DNA from: Hypericum androsaemum
Lineage: Eukaryota; Streptophyta; Magnoliopsida; Malpighiales; Hypericaceae
Direction: 5' to 3'
DNA length: 64,000 nucleotides
Assembly (NCBI GenBank): GCA_963995505.1
Contig: OZ023180.1
Span: 12,848,689-12,912,688 of the forward strand
In this document: piece after piece, positions 35,063 to 45,351 of the stretch
How the letters are laid out: each line of letters begins with the position of its first letter
Position numbering within the stretch: position 1 is the first letter of the stretch
Program-made: the position numbers and the translations under genes
Notes under the pieces: model-generated
Told to the model about the DNA's origin: nothing
The model's database searches: none
Seen by the model: the letters and a program-made list of their open reading frames with translations, nothing else

Positions 35063-36027
35063 CTCCTCGGACAGATCCTCCAATGAGGGTAGGCTTTCAT
35101 GCTCCGACTCCTCTCCTTCAGTTTCAATCTCCCCATTTTCTCTAATCACCATGATCTGCTTGTTGGGGCATTGACTAGATATATGACCCCTTCCTTGACA
35201 CTTAAAGCACTTAATGTCACGGTTTCTTGCGGGAGGGGCCTCCACCTTCTTCTGAGAGTTGGTGTTGGAACTCTCGGATTTTTGCCCTTCTTTGGTAGCC
35301 TGTGGTTTGTCAAACTTCCTTGGATAACTCGGCTTCCAATTAGAACCTGATGTAGCTCTTGTTCCTCCTCCTCTCTTTAGTTGCTTCTCAATCTTGGTGG
35401 CCATGTGCACCATGTCCTCCAACTCCACATAGTGTTGCAACTCTACTTTGTCTTGGATCTCAGAATTGAGTCCATTCAGAAATCTTGCCATGGTAGCTTC
35501 TCTATCTTCCTCAACATCAGCTCTTATCATGGCTAGCTCCATTTGCTTGTAAAATTCCTCCACACTCAAGCTCCCTTGCCTCATGCCTTGTAACTTCTTG
35601 TATAGCTCCCTATAGTAATGACTTGGAACAAACCTCTTCCGCATCACCACTTTCATTCCCTCCCAAGTAGCTATAGGGCGCTCTCCATTACGCCTCCTGC
35701 TTATCACAAGTTGATCCCACCAAGTTATAGCATAATCAGTAAACTCAGTGATGGCAAGTTTTACCTTCTTTGCTTCGGAATGATTGTGGCAATCAAACAC
35801 AAATTCAATTTTCTTCTCCCACTCCAAGTAAGCTTCCGGATCAGAACGACCAGCAAAGGTAGGTATTTTTAGTTTAATGCTTCCTATGTTGTCATCCTCT
35901 CTTCGCCTTGCCTCCCTAGGATGGCGTTCAACTCTCGGCCTCCTATAGTTCCTTGTGGATCTTGCATCTTCGTCATGATCAGATTCTTCTCCACATGCTT
36001 CTATAGGCGCTCTCCCTCTACGTGCAT
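35063..36027 (-). CDS. Gag of element B
   Basis: An open frame of about 320 residues. Basic N-terminus ([17 protein letters not shown]), capsid with [53 protein letters not shown] and [18 protein letters not shown], then the zinc knuckle [14 protein letters not shown] (about 35165-35206). The nearest ATG after the primer site (36027) is one base out of frame; the family start MARRGR appears here as an HARRGR segment, so a base seems to be missing. After the knuckle the frame runs out of phase into RT sequence (ends 34964): protease and the RT start are deleted. Confidence 0.88.
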
Positions 36028-36036
36028 GATACCAAA
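36025..36036 (-). other. primer site of element B
   Basis: The minus strand reads TTGGTATCATGCAC next to the LTR, an iMet-type site with GAGC changed to ATGC. Confidence 0.7.
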
Positions 36037-36847
36037 TGATGTAAAACTCGCTGGGAATTCCACACGAACGGACCGCTGCTACTTGATGGATGAGAAAGAC
36101 TCCAACTCCAACTACGCAATGCACGAACCTTGGTGATGTCTCACCGCAACTCGAACAATGGAAGTCAAGAACCCAAGTCCTTAAGTCGAATCACGCCACA
36201 AACAGAGGTGGATAATCTGTTTGATAAGTGAAATACGTTGCCCTAGCTAAGCGACGCACTAGCCTAACCAAGAACACACAATGAGTATCAAAACTCACAA
36301 ACTAGCAATAGCTAAGTATATTCTGAATGAATAAAAGGTTGTCCACGTTTTTATTGCTAGGAGTCCCTTTATATAGGCCCCAAAAGTCTCAAACATTCCT
36401 AAACAAAAACTAACTCCAAATAAGGAGTTCAAAGCTGGCCAAAACTCACCTTCCTAAATAAAAGGGATTCTGGCCTAATTATTCACTAAGTAGGAAAAAC
36501 AAACTAAACTAAGATAGATACTAGAATATCTAGTAAATATCACGTCCTAAAACATAGGAAAAGAAGTTCCTAAAATTTAGGGATGCATGTCCAAGATAAG
36601 TTGAAATTCTGTTTGCATGCATCCAAAAGAATCTTGCGCATGCTAGGCTTCTAAAATAGCACCAATAACGTGTATGGGCTTAACATGGCCTTCTAGGTCG
36701 TCCTTGGGCTTGCTTGATTCAACTTGAGTCCGAATGCCTTCAATAAATCCATTCAGTTCAGCTTGAAGCTTCTTGGCCCGTGCTCTTGTAATCGGCCCAA
36801 TTGGAACATGCAATGCTCCATGCTCATTGTTGGATGGTCTCACATCA
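36037..36847 (-). repeat. 5' LTR of element B
   Basis: 811 bp, pairing with 31729-32539. The visible differences are at 31845/36153 (C/T), 32504/36812 (C/T) and 32518/36826 (G/A). The open stretch 36643-36843 is the LTR copy of the integrase tail and is not a separate gene. Confidence 0.95.
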
Positions 36848-37165
36848 CAACATAATGACTTTTTAGACTCAAACTCTAGCCAAAATCTTTCTTATTGGGA
36901 CAGCTCCGGAGATGGGATTCTTCAGATCTCAAGCATATGCAACACATCGGTCAGCTCAAGCTAGAGATCACCTTGAGCACAACCATCCCTTTTCCTTTAA
37001 TTTTGGATCCAGCTGAGTTTTGCATGTAGCAATTCTCATCATCCACCGATTGATAGGTCTTGAACATCCATTTGCAATATGGCGTGTGGCTGCGATGTCC
37101 ACCCATCAATAAAATTTACCTCGACACAAGACCCATGTGGTTCATGTCATCAATGTCAAAGCTCA
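36848..37165 (-). pseudogene. copia protease and integrase start (E), right of B
   Basis: The minus strand has the protease loop as VDIAATRHI (about 37095-37120; family VDTGATxHx, so D-T-G has become D-I-A), followed by KWMFKTYQSVDDENCYMQ in another frame and then the integrase lead-in. It matches F at 48113-48370. Confidence 0.75.
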
Positions 37166-37830
37166 AGCTTGCTTCATTGATATTATCATGAGCATGCTTC
37201 TTGCTTTTGCCCTCAGCGGCATGGTGTTTGTAGCAACCCTTAGCTCTGTGGCTAGAATTGTTGCACATAAAGCAGGTACTTGGGAAGCTCTTTTTCTGAG
37301 CATCTCTCTTGGAATTTTTAAAGCAATAATGCTAATTTTGCAGGAACTCCCACCAACCTCGACCAAATTTGCCTTGGCAACCATGCTATTTGGTCTCTTC
37401 TCAAGCTTTTAGTCATCTTGCTCGATACACAACATTCTCAAAAGGTCCTCTAGACTCATCATCTTTCTCTTGTATTTGAGGTACATCTTGACGTCCTTCA
37501 AAGATGACAGTAATTTTTCAATTACCATTGCCACTTGGAGGGCATCATTGATAAAATAAGAGTCTTACAAAGATCTCTAACATCTTCCTCGTGTTTATTC
37601 TCTTTCAGATTCCAGATTAAATTTAAGGTAGTCAAGAAGAACATCATTTTTTTATTGCCACCTCTTCAAGTTACATCCCTTGAATTTTTCTGGTTTCTCA
37701 AATTGAGAAAATATCACTGGACTTCTCAGACCCAGCATCATGACCTCAGAATGGCTAGCCTCGCAACCGGAACCTCAACGTTCACGTTATTGCCGGTAGA
37801 ATTCAATTCAACCATTTATCACAAATATAT
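37166..37830 (-). pseudogene. copia gag (E) with intact zinc knuckle
   Basis: Minus-strand Gag: EKPEKFKGCNLKRWQ (about 37680), NDALQVAMVIEKLLSSLKDV (about 37530), YLKYKRKMMSLEDLLRML (about 37470) and the knuckle CFMCNNSSHRAKGC (about 37235-37276), then KHHAAEGKSKKHAHDN. The knuckle is complete (C-x2-C-x4-H-x4-C), while the F copy is mutated. Stops and shifts occur in the N-terminal half. Confidence 0.82.
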
Positions 37831-38545
37831 AGCAATTATAATAATGTTTTGAACAAACTTGTCACTTAGTAACTTGAGCCCAATACCCACAATTATTGGC
37901 ACAACACTTACTAACCAATTTCACAAGTTGATCTAATTTTAGTGAAGTAAAAATTTCTTTAAACAAAATAGGCCCACTAAGTATAATTCAACATAAAAAA
38001 ACTCAAAGCTTATTTATGATTTTCACAAATTGATACAAGCAAAACATCTTTAATTAAAATTTGATCCACTAGATGAATCTCAATTTAGAGGCCCAACAAA
38101 ATTTTTTTAACCCGGCTGTTTTTCCTTATTTCGGACTGTTAACAAAAGGCCTAGAAAGTGGATCTCAAACAAAAGGCCCTTAGGAAAATGAATCTCGAAT
38201 AATGAGCCCATCTGAAAAATTGGATCTCAGATAAATGGCCAAATAACCATCAACCCGCAAGAATATATTATTATTAATATTAATTAATTATTAAATGGCC
38301 AAATAACAGCATGAAACAGCAGCTAGAATCTTAGAGTTATGCACCTCTTTGTTTGAATAATAACAGTTGGTAAAACGGATGGCCTATATATCATTACATG
38401 ACCCTAAAAAAATCTTTCATTAATAAGAACCAAGATGTAACTCCAAAACAAGAAAACATATGTGCCAAATGGGTTCAAGTTTCGAGAACCATACATTTGA
38501 ATAAAAATTATTATTATTTTACTCATTTTATGTTGTATTCTTCAA
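37831..38545. other. no gene seen
   Basis: AT-rich. It could hold the rest of the 5' end of E, but no LTR pair or primer site was found. Direct repeats of GGATCTCAAACAAAAGGCC/GGATCTCAGATAAATGGCC type lie at about 38160-38240. A TTA-rich run is at 38270-38300. Confidence 0.5.
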
Positions 38546-38612
38546 ATGTTGAATTTCATATACATAAACAACCAGCTTTTAAACAACCTATGCTCAAAAA
38601 TTGTAAAATTTA
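38546..38612 (+). pseudogene. neprosin-like exon, activation peptide
   Basis: It codes VEFHIHKQPAFKQPMLKNC. Plant neprosin propeptides have an IYKQPAFDHPLLKNH motif at this place, so the match is specific though short. A possible donor GTACAT follows at about 38613. No signal-peptide exon is evident upstream. Confidence 0.65.
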
Positions 38613-38749
38613 GGTACATATTTTCTATTAGTATCATTTGTAGAAGAGAAATTAGATTGGAACATTATTCTAAAAAATATAGATATTTGTTCAAATAGAG
38701 CCAAGCTTCAAAAAGAAAAAAAAAGGAGGAGGAAGAACTTTGGAATGTG

Positions 38750-38872
38750 ATAAAAATGAAACATTTGGATATTTCAAAAGAGAATAATTGTCCAAATTGT
38801 TCGGAACCTATTCTAAGAAGAAAAGGTGGAGTAATAGAGCCACTAAGACTAAAAGAACATGGACAAGATCAT
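38750..38872 (+). pseudogene. neprosin-like exon 2
   Basis: It codes ENNCPNCSEPILRRKGGVIE and LRLKEHGQDH and ends at a good donor (GTAAGT at 38873). Neprosins have CPxGTIPIRRT at this point. An open frame from the ATG at 38747 covers it, but the true acceptor is not clear. Confidence 0.6.
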
Positions 38873-39190
38873 GTAAGTTTACTATTATTTACATTTTTTT
38901 ATACTTTGTGGATCCTACGTAATTTAATAACACTACAATAATAAATAAGATGTAAAATTTAAAAAAGAGATGAGAAAGACCGCACACTAACCATTGCTGT
39001 TTTGACTCACATATTATAATCATGACTTTAAACTAAAAATGTTGAGCATCAAGAGAGCACGAGGGGCCATAAAATATTGGTGTTCTTGAAGAATAACCAC
39101 AGCTTTTTATTTATTCATTTAGCATTTTGTATTTGATTATCTTATATTGAATGTTGCTTGTCTAAACGTGGGACTTTAAAAATGGAATAG

Positions 39191-39346
39191 TTTGCTGTAT
39201 TGAATGCTATGAGCAATATATATCGTAGAGCAAGTGCATTTATGCAAATAAATCAACCATTAGTGCAACCAAATCAATATAGTGGATCATTTGTTTGGCT
39301 TTCAAACGGATCAGAAGAATATATTGAAATTTCCGCTAGATGGATG
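39191..39346 (+). pseudogene. neprosin-like exon 3
   Basis: It codes QINQPLVQPNQYSGSFVWLS and NGSEEYIEISARWM. It corresponds to the conserved start of the neprosin domain (QxWxxxG then IEAGWxV), with a glutamate in the IE position. Bounded by AG at 39190 and a donor GTGAGT at 39347. No further plus-strand exon follows; the next 0.8 kb is LTR-like. Confidence 0.65.
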
Positions 39347-39351
39347 GTGAG

Positions 39352-40122
39352 TATCTGTTGGTGAAAAAATATGAGAGAACGTCGATCGATCTCGTGACGG
39401 CCTAGGGTGCTCGTCCCAAGCTCAGTCTAACGTTAAGGTGACAAAGGTTGGCCGAGGCCGAGACTGCTACCTACTAACTAAACTAAGATAGAAGCTAAAA
39501 AGCTTGAGAGAGATTTCGTGTATGATTTGTGTGATGTGGTGATGTCCCTTTCGTTTGGCCCTTGCTCTGCTTATATAGAAAAGTGCACTGCCTCGACCTC
39601 TTACCCTAGATCGCCTCCTAGTCGAACTTGGAGACATTGAAGTCTATCTTTTCCAATGTTTATCCTCGTTTGAAACGGACCTAAAAACTCCAAGGTTTAC
39701 CCGATTCCCCGAACTTAACTGACCTTCTCTGGAGTCTATCTTTATCTCCTAAGAATCGGAGTACACTCAGCCTCTTTTAATGTTATTTTTAATAGAGTCT
39801 ATCTTGAACCCGGCCTCTTTGAGCTTTCATCTTGTTCAAGTCCTGCGCTAACACGAACCCTCCTTTCACGTATTAGCCAATGACCCTTCGTTAGTAGAGA
39901 CCGCGATGATCGGAGCCTAATGAGACTCGCGATGATCGAATCCTAACAAGACTCGCGACGATTAGGCCTATGAAGTTCTGTGACAATTTGGGCCTATAAA
40001 GGCCTGCGACGATTGAGCCAGCCCGAGGTCAGTGACAATTTTGGGATGGATGACACCCGCGATGATACAAACTGAGCAGAATCTGTGATGATCTGATGTT
40101 GTGCGGAAAAATTATGGCTTAC
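39352..40122 (-). repeat. LTR-like sequence containing a 26-bp tandem repeat
   Basis: On the minus strand a TATA box (TTCTATATAAGCAGAGC) lies near 39562-39580, followed by CT-rich sequence. On the plus strand an eightfold degenerate 26-bp repeat occupies about 39897-40100. A solo LTR in minus orientation is the simplest reading, but its ends and any TSD are unclear. Element C interrupts it at 40122. Confidence 0.5.
39897..40100. repeat. degenerate 26-bp minisatellite
   Basis: About eight consecutive units share a core like CTCGCGATGATYGGRNCCTA; examples start near 39904, 39930, 39955, 39981, 40005, 40031, 40057 and 40083. Units differ by several bases. Confidence 0.75.
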
Positions 40123-40619
40123 TGTTACATGGAGAATTCGGTCGTCGCCTTGGGAGTAACTGTCGAGGACGCGAGTGACAAGGAACTGAAGGTGCAAGCA
40201 GTGGAAGTTGCAAATGACACGAGGACCGACAAAGGCGGACGCGCGGGTGACAAATGTACAACGAGGCCAAGCGAGTGACAAGACATGACGTGGATGATCG
40301 GGCGTAGGAATATCGGATGACGAGTTCACGAGCGGGCAACCAGAGATTTAGAAGATCATTGTTGCTGGGCTTTTGTTGTTGTGGCCCATTATCTTATTAT
40401 TAATTGGATCATAGCTTTGTTTTATGCCGTAGCTTTTGTTGGGCTTAGGAAACACTACTATATATGTAATGAAAGGAAGAAACCTATGGGATTATTTATT
40501 TGTCTAATGGAATTTGGTTTCTTAGAGTTACTCTAAGAAAATTAGGGCTTCTCTTCTTTTGCTCATCATTCTATCAAAACTTCAAGAGTATATTTTTGAA
40601 TTTATCCAAGAAATTTATT
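40123..40619 (+). repeat. 5' LTR of element C
   Basis: Begins TGTTACATGGAG. A possible TATA-like ACTATATATG lies at 40452. It differs from the 3' LTR by roughly one base in ten, including short indels near the right end, so the exact end (40611-40619) is approximate. Confidence 0.85.
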
Positions 40620-40631
40620 TGGTATCAGAGA
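40620..40631 (+). other. primer site of element C
   Basis: TGGTATCAGAGA, the iMet type with the last base changed. Confidence 0.85.
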
Positions 40632-40665
40632 CATCCATCATTGGCCTGTTACTAGTATATAAAAA

Positions 40666-40896
40666 ATGGAAATGGAAATGGAAATGGAAATGGAAATGGA
40701 GAATGACATTACAAGGGAAGAGTTGGTGGCTATCATTAAAGACATACTCGGAGAGTTCAGAGAATCCATGAAGGACGACCTAGCTCAATTCCGAACCAAG
40801 GAGAAGCTTGTTGACACGGTTGATTCGGCCATACCAAGGGTGAGCAGATGGTTTACAAGGTGGAAGTCAAGGTGGTTGAGTATGCGGTCGAGATAA
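40666..40896 (+). pseudogene. gag-like start of element C with a Met-Glu repeat
   Basis: It opens with six Met-Glu pairs encoded by a tandem ATGGAA hexamer, then NDITREELVAIIKDILGEFR and ESMKDDLAQFR, a helical charged segment. The frame ends at 40896. The segment looks like the N-terminus of a gypsy Gag but no capsid motif follows. Confidence 0.55.
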
Positions 40897-41038
40897 AAGG
40901 TAAGTTTGATGGTGAGTAGTTGATGGTAGAGCTTCCTAAGGCAGTTTCGATCAAAGTTGATACTAGAAGTGGGTTAGGAGGGTTGGAACATGAGGTATTT
41001 GTTTTTGAGTTTCCCAAAGGATTTGCTAAAAGTGAAAC

Positions 41039-41644
41039 TTGGGGCGTTTTCAATTGGAGGATGAACTTGACGAGAAAGGATATTCTAGGATCCTAGAGGT
41101 CGACCCAACTGAGTTTGGTTTTGATTTTTGGGTTGATTTGAGTAAGGAGAGTAAAAAGAGAGATGCGCCAAAGGTGTTCGATGAAATGACTAAATGTGGT
41201 TTTAGGCACTTTGTCAACAGAGGGGCTGCTTGGAAAGATGCACATAAGGTGTTCGATGAAAAGGGGGAGTATGTTATTGAAGTCAATGACGTTATGAGTG
41301 TGAACTATTATGAGGATGATGCGATTGTGCAATTGGAGAGTGGTATCTCCCACGGTTTTGAACAAATGAAGTTGAAGGGAAGTACCTCGCAAGCTGTCCG
41401 GGAAGGAGATTATGATAAATCTTATCATGACAAGGCGGGGGTTGAGGAGTCTTGTGTTTTTGTGGGAAAATCTAATGACTTGGTGGATGACGATGAGATG
41501 TTGCATGAGAAACCAACAAAATCTTGTACTTTAGACTGGAATGGAGCAACAGATGATATTGCAGCTGGCAATGCAGACAACTTCGATGTTGGGGAGCCTA
41601 CCAAGAATGTTATAAGACACCGGCTTGACGAAAATGTGTGTTAG
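41039..41644 (+). CDS. acidic ORF of element C, unknown
   Basis: A 201-residue open frame, Glu/Asp/Lys-rich (starts MGRFQLEDELDEKGYSRILE). It contains a repeated segment, DAPKVFDEM and DAHKVFDEK, 25 residues apart; the DNA repeat (GTGTTCGATGAAA) supports a local duplication. It resembles one line of a PPR motif but the spacing is wrong. Function unknown. Confidence 0.45.
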   Translation: MGRFQLEDELDEKGYSRILEVDPTEFGFDFWVDLSKESKKRDAPKVFDEMTKCGFRHFVNRGAAWKDAHKVFDEKGEYVIEVNDVMSVNYYEDDAIVQLESGISHGFEQMKLKGSTSQAVREGDYDKSYHDKAGVEESCVFVGKSNDLVDDDEMLHEKPTKSCTLDWNGATDDIAAGNADNFDVGEPTKNVIRHRLDENVC

Positions 41645-41659
41645 TAGTGGTTTGGTTAA

Positions 41660-42237
<578 letters not shown>

Positions 42238-42771
42238 ATGACTTGTGATGAGCAGGTTAAATATTATGTCATCAAGATAGAGAAAAGAGCAGAGTTTGAC
42301 ACGACCATGGAAGATGTTCTTCTACTAGTTTGCTTCTTGATAGGCAGGGTACATATGAAATTGTTTCTAAAGGAGGAAATTCTGAACTGAGATGTTATGC
42401 ACATGTCTTTCCTATTATCCTTGTAGAGATAAAGCTGGGCTTGCAAGTAGACCAATCTGCCATATCACGATTTTCCTCCAAAGGCATGACCTCGAGGCTC
42501 TTTTTACAAGTCCAGCATGGACTAAAGGATGACAAAGTGCAGCTTCAGTGTTCACAAAAAGGAGCTAGTCGACAGTTGCAGTGGTTTTGTGATGAGTTGA
42601 TGGAGGTTTTGATTGTAGAGGTGGAAGCAAATATGGAAGCCATTGCGGTACGTGCTGTAACAAAGTTGGAATGGCAGGACAACATGTTGTAACTTTTGTA
42701 GCAGGTCTGGCTTGTCAAGGCTTTCAACTTTTGTGCGCAATCTTCTCTTCTTGTTCCTTAAGGACAAGAAA
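42238..42771 (+). other. 3' interior of element C, unassigned ORF
   Basis: An open frame at 42330-42692 (LQVDQSAISRFSSKGMTSRL; LQWFCDELMEVLIVEVEA) has no domain I recognise. It may be further captured sequence. Near 42757 TTCCTTAAGGACAAGAAAC resembles the CTTGAGGACAAG run at the 3' end of element I. Confidence 0.4.
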
Positions 42772-42787
42772 CTTAAGCGGGATGGAT

Positions 42788-43287
42788 TGTTACATGGAGA
42801 ATTCGGTTATTGCCTTGGGAGTAGCTGTCGAAGACGCGAGTGACAAGGAACTGATGGTGTGAGCAGTGGAAGTTGCAAGTGACACGAAGACTGACAAAGG
42901 CAGACGCGCGGGTGACAAATGTGCAGCGAGGCCAAAGCGGGTGACAAGAAATGACGTGGACGACCGGGCGTAGGAATATCGAATGACAATTTCACGAGCG
43001 GGCTATAAGAGAATTAGAAGATCATTGTTGCTGGGCTTTTGTTGTTGTGGCCCATTATCTTATTATTAATTGGACCACAGCTTTGTTTTATGCCGTAGCT
43101 TTTGTTGGGCTTAGGAAACACTACTATATGTAATGAAAGGAAGAAACCTAGGAGAGTATTGATTTGTCTAATGGAATTTGGTTTCTGAGTTGCTCTAAGA
43201 AAACTGAGGATTCTCTTCTTTTGTTCATCTTTCTATCAAAACTTCAAGTATCTCTTTGAATTTATCCGAACAGACTTGATTTTATCA
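42788..43287 (+). repeat. 3' LTR of element C (500 bp)
   Basis: Begins TGTTACATGGAG, ends TTTTATCA, and is followed by CTTAC. A purine-rich AAGCGGGATGGAT precedes it. Confidence 0.88.
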
Positions 43288-43639
43288 CTTACCAATTTTA
43301 ATTTTAAAGGCCTCGCCAGAATTTGTTGTCGAAGGAGTCGCCGGGGCCGGAGCATGTTTCTTACAAGCAGGAGAGGACCCAAGTGTTCTTGGGTCATAAC
43401 TATGGTATGGAGCCTCGCCGGAGTCAGTTCTTGGATGTATCGAAATGACCGGAGCACAACGCTCATACACCAGAGAGTTACCTAAAGATCGTGGTTCGAA
43501 TGTATGGTGTTGAGCCTCGATGGAGCCGGTACCTGGATGAGTTATTAGATGAGTGGGCCTCAGAAGTTCATAAGAATAAGGTAAATGCTGCCTTATCTCG
43601 AATAGATTTTTCTAGTCTTTCCTTTTTTTTCGGGTGTTA

Positions 43640-43900
43640 ACCCGTATGATTAGGTTGAGCTTCATGAGGAATTCTTTGAGATTATTCCATCTTTGGAGGT
43701 CTATAAATATAGTTTAGTAGTTGACTTGTTGACGGGTAAGGCAAAAGAGTGGTTCTTGTCGTGGAGATTGAGCTTCGACAATGTTGACTAGGATGAGTTT
43801 GTCGAGACGTTGTAAATATGCTTTGAGAATGAGGAGCAAGTTTGATTCGTCAGTTGCGATGGAGTTCATGAGCAACTCGACGAATGTGTTGTGGAGAGTT
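43640..43900 (+). pseudogene. gag remnant of element I
   Basis: Plus-strand reading LHEEFFEIIPSLEVYKYSLV, DLLTGKAKEWFLSWRLSFDN and DEFVETL, with stops. It fits the retrotransposon Gag pattern (GxAxxWF...W..F...). Confidence 0.7.
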
Positions 43901-43917
43901 CATGAGCAACTCAACAA

Positions 43918-44571
43918 ATGGGGTCACTTCAATATGGATTTGATGATTCTGGACCCTTGTTTGTTGATTCTCTTGATGGTCAAATCCATAATGATGTCAT
44001 GAACATTAGAGTTAAAGAGTGTATTATGCCAGAGTGTATGAGGATCAAGGTTGAAGACATCTTGAACAAAATGGATGATGATGATGACGCTGTTCAACCA
44101 AACGAGGCAGATTTAGAGACTTCATCTCGTCAAGTCTCTTGCAAGGAAGTTTCAGTTTTAGATTTTGGTGGATTTGGACATCTTAAATTTGGAGAACAAG
44201 AAGACTTCATGGACTGCCAGTTACAGATTTCTCTCCTGAATACAAAAATAGATGCAATTAAGGGTATTTCTTGGACAAACAAGGAAGTACTTGATCTTGA
44301 GTCAGGTCTACAATTTTTAGAAGCGATTGCAGATCCATCACCTGCTATCATTTTTACAGATGCAGATCTGCCATTTGTTACAGGTTCTACAATTTTAGCG
44401 GATGCAAATGTTGTACTGCATTTTGTTATAGGGTTGCAACCTCCTGCAGATTATGGAGCAACTAAAGAGGCAAAGAGGAACCTTGAGAAATTAAGAGAAT
44501 GTCGAGCTATCAAAGTTATAGGAACTGGTTTTTGTTCACAGTTGATGAAGTATCGAGCTGAAGCAGAATAG
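43918..44571 (+). CDS. unknown 217-residue ORF of element I
   Basis: Starts MGSLQYGFDDSGPLFVDSLD. It has an acidic run (NKMDDDDDAVQPNEADLE), then a less charged part, IIFTDADLPFVTGSTILADA and LHFVIGLQPPADYGATKEAK. I do not recognise it. It sits where pol would be expected and may be spacer coding sequence or captured host sequence. Confidence 0.4.
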   Translation: MGSLQYGFDDSGPLFVDSLDGQIHNDVMNIRVKECIMPECMRIKVEDILNKMDDDDDAVQPNEADLETSSRQVSCKEVSVLDFGGFGHLKFGEQEDFMDCQLQISLLNTKIDAIKGISWTNKEVLDLESGLQFLEAIADPSPAIIFTDADLPFVTGSTILADANVVLHFVIGLQPPADYGATKEAKRNLEKLRECRAIKVIGTGFCSQLMKYRAEAE

Positions 44572-44590
44572 GAAAGGGGCATGTTATGAT

Positions 44591-45133
44591 TTGGACCTTG
44601 AGGACAAGGTTTTGTTGATGCCAGGGATTTGTAATGATCTCCCAAGGTACGATGGTGAATTCATATCCTTGAAAAAGAGTAGCAAGCTTAATGAGTTGAT
44701 ATCAAAGAGGAAGGAGTATGTGTTTGTTGTCAATTCATGTGTTGGTGCTGTTGTTGAGTCGAGAAGCAAGGATTTGGATGGAAATGGAATTGGAATTCCA
44801 GCAGATGGGTGGGGGACTTGCAAGCTTCTTTGGTTCAGCATTGTTGGCAGTGCATTCGCAGATGATGAAAGGTGTTCTGAGAGTGTCATAGCATGTGCGA
44901 GACAAGGGGAAAATGTGACTGAACCTTGTCTACAGAATGTGAGAAGTTTTGAGAATCGAATGAGGTTGGTTGCAAGAGCTTGTAGCCGTGATAACAATTT
45001 AGTCAAATCTGAAATGGGTTCAGATTTTGTACATGTGCTGTGCTTGTCCGATGTTGATATATTGAAGATGGTGATGGAGAATACTCGACTCCTTGTTGTA
45101 CTACACTTGATTACATTTACAAGGCTTGTGTAA
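44591..45133 (+). CDS. unknown 180-residue ORF of element I
   Basis: Starts MDLEDKVLLMPGICNDLPRY. The first codons coincide with a CTTGAGGACAAGG run like that before the LTR at 45352, so the frame may begin inside an older element end. Contains GNGIGIPADGWGTCKLLWFS and FVHVLCLSDVDILKMVMENT. No domain recognised. Confidence 0.4.
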   Translation: MDLEDKVLLMPGICNDLPRYDGEFISLKKSSKLNELISKRKEYVFVVNSCVGAVVESRSKDLDGNGIGIPADGWGTCKLLWFSIVGSAFADDERCSESVIACARQGENVTEPCLQNVRSFENRMRLVARACSRDNNLVKSEMGSDFVHVLCLSDVDILKMVMENTRLLVVLHLITFTRLV

Positions 45134-45351
45134 GCGGTTGCTTTTAAGATGGGGATGATGATTTTACATGTATTTGATCCAAGGGACTTGAAGCACATAT
45201 TTTGTCTCTGCAAGTTAAACCATTTTGGCAGCAAGAATTCAGCTACAGTTTCATGAGTTGCAAGAGAAGCTATAGTGCATAGGCGAGTTCAGTGTTCCGA
45301 TTTTGATGTTCCTTGAACCTTGAGGACAAGGTTCTTATTGAAGGAGGGAGT

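Larger units (their letters stand above)
31729..36847 (-). mobile_element. Ty3/gypsy element B, young but protease-deleted
   Basis: Two 811-bp LTRs (31729-32539 and 36037-36847) differ, by eye, at three positions. The target duplication is CAACA (31724-31728 and 36848-36852). LTR ends on the minus strand are TGATGTGAGACC and TTTTACATCA. The interior codes for Gag, RT, RNase H and integrase on the minus strand but lacks a protease. RT carries one TGA and there is a one-base frameshift before integrase. The inserted site in E equals the empty site in F at about 48370. It is the youngest large insertion I can date in the window. Confidence 0.95.
29821..37830 (-). mobile_element. Ty1/copia element E, split by element B
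   Basis: Minus-strand order from 37830: gag, zinc knuckle, protease, [B at 36847-31729], integrase and RT. The RNase H and 3' LTR are missing. It is a paralogue of F (about 47880-50860, plus). The join across B matches F without a gap, apart from the CAACA duplication. Many stops; inactive. Confidence 0.85.

Noticed and set aside
36643..36843. Separate 66-residue gene on the minus strand
   Set aside because: It is the 5' LTR copy of the integrase tail of element B.
40112..40339. Arg/Ser-rich minus-strand frames in the LTRs of C
   Set aside because: They come from a CG-rich repeat-like part of the LTR; they differ between the two LTRs and lack any motif.
41160..41270. PPR repeats in element C
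   Set aside because: The two DAxKVFDE segments are 25 residues apart, whereas PPR motifs are 31-36 long, and the helix-turn pattern does not continue.
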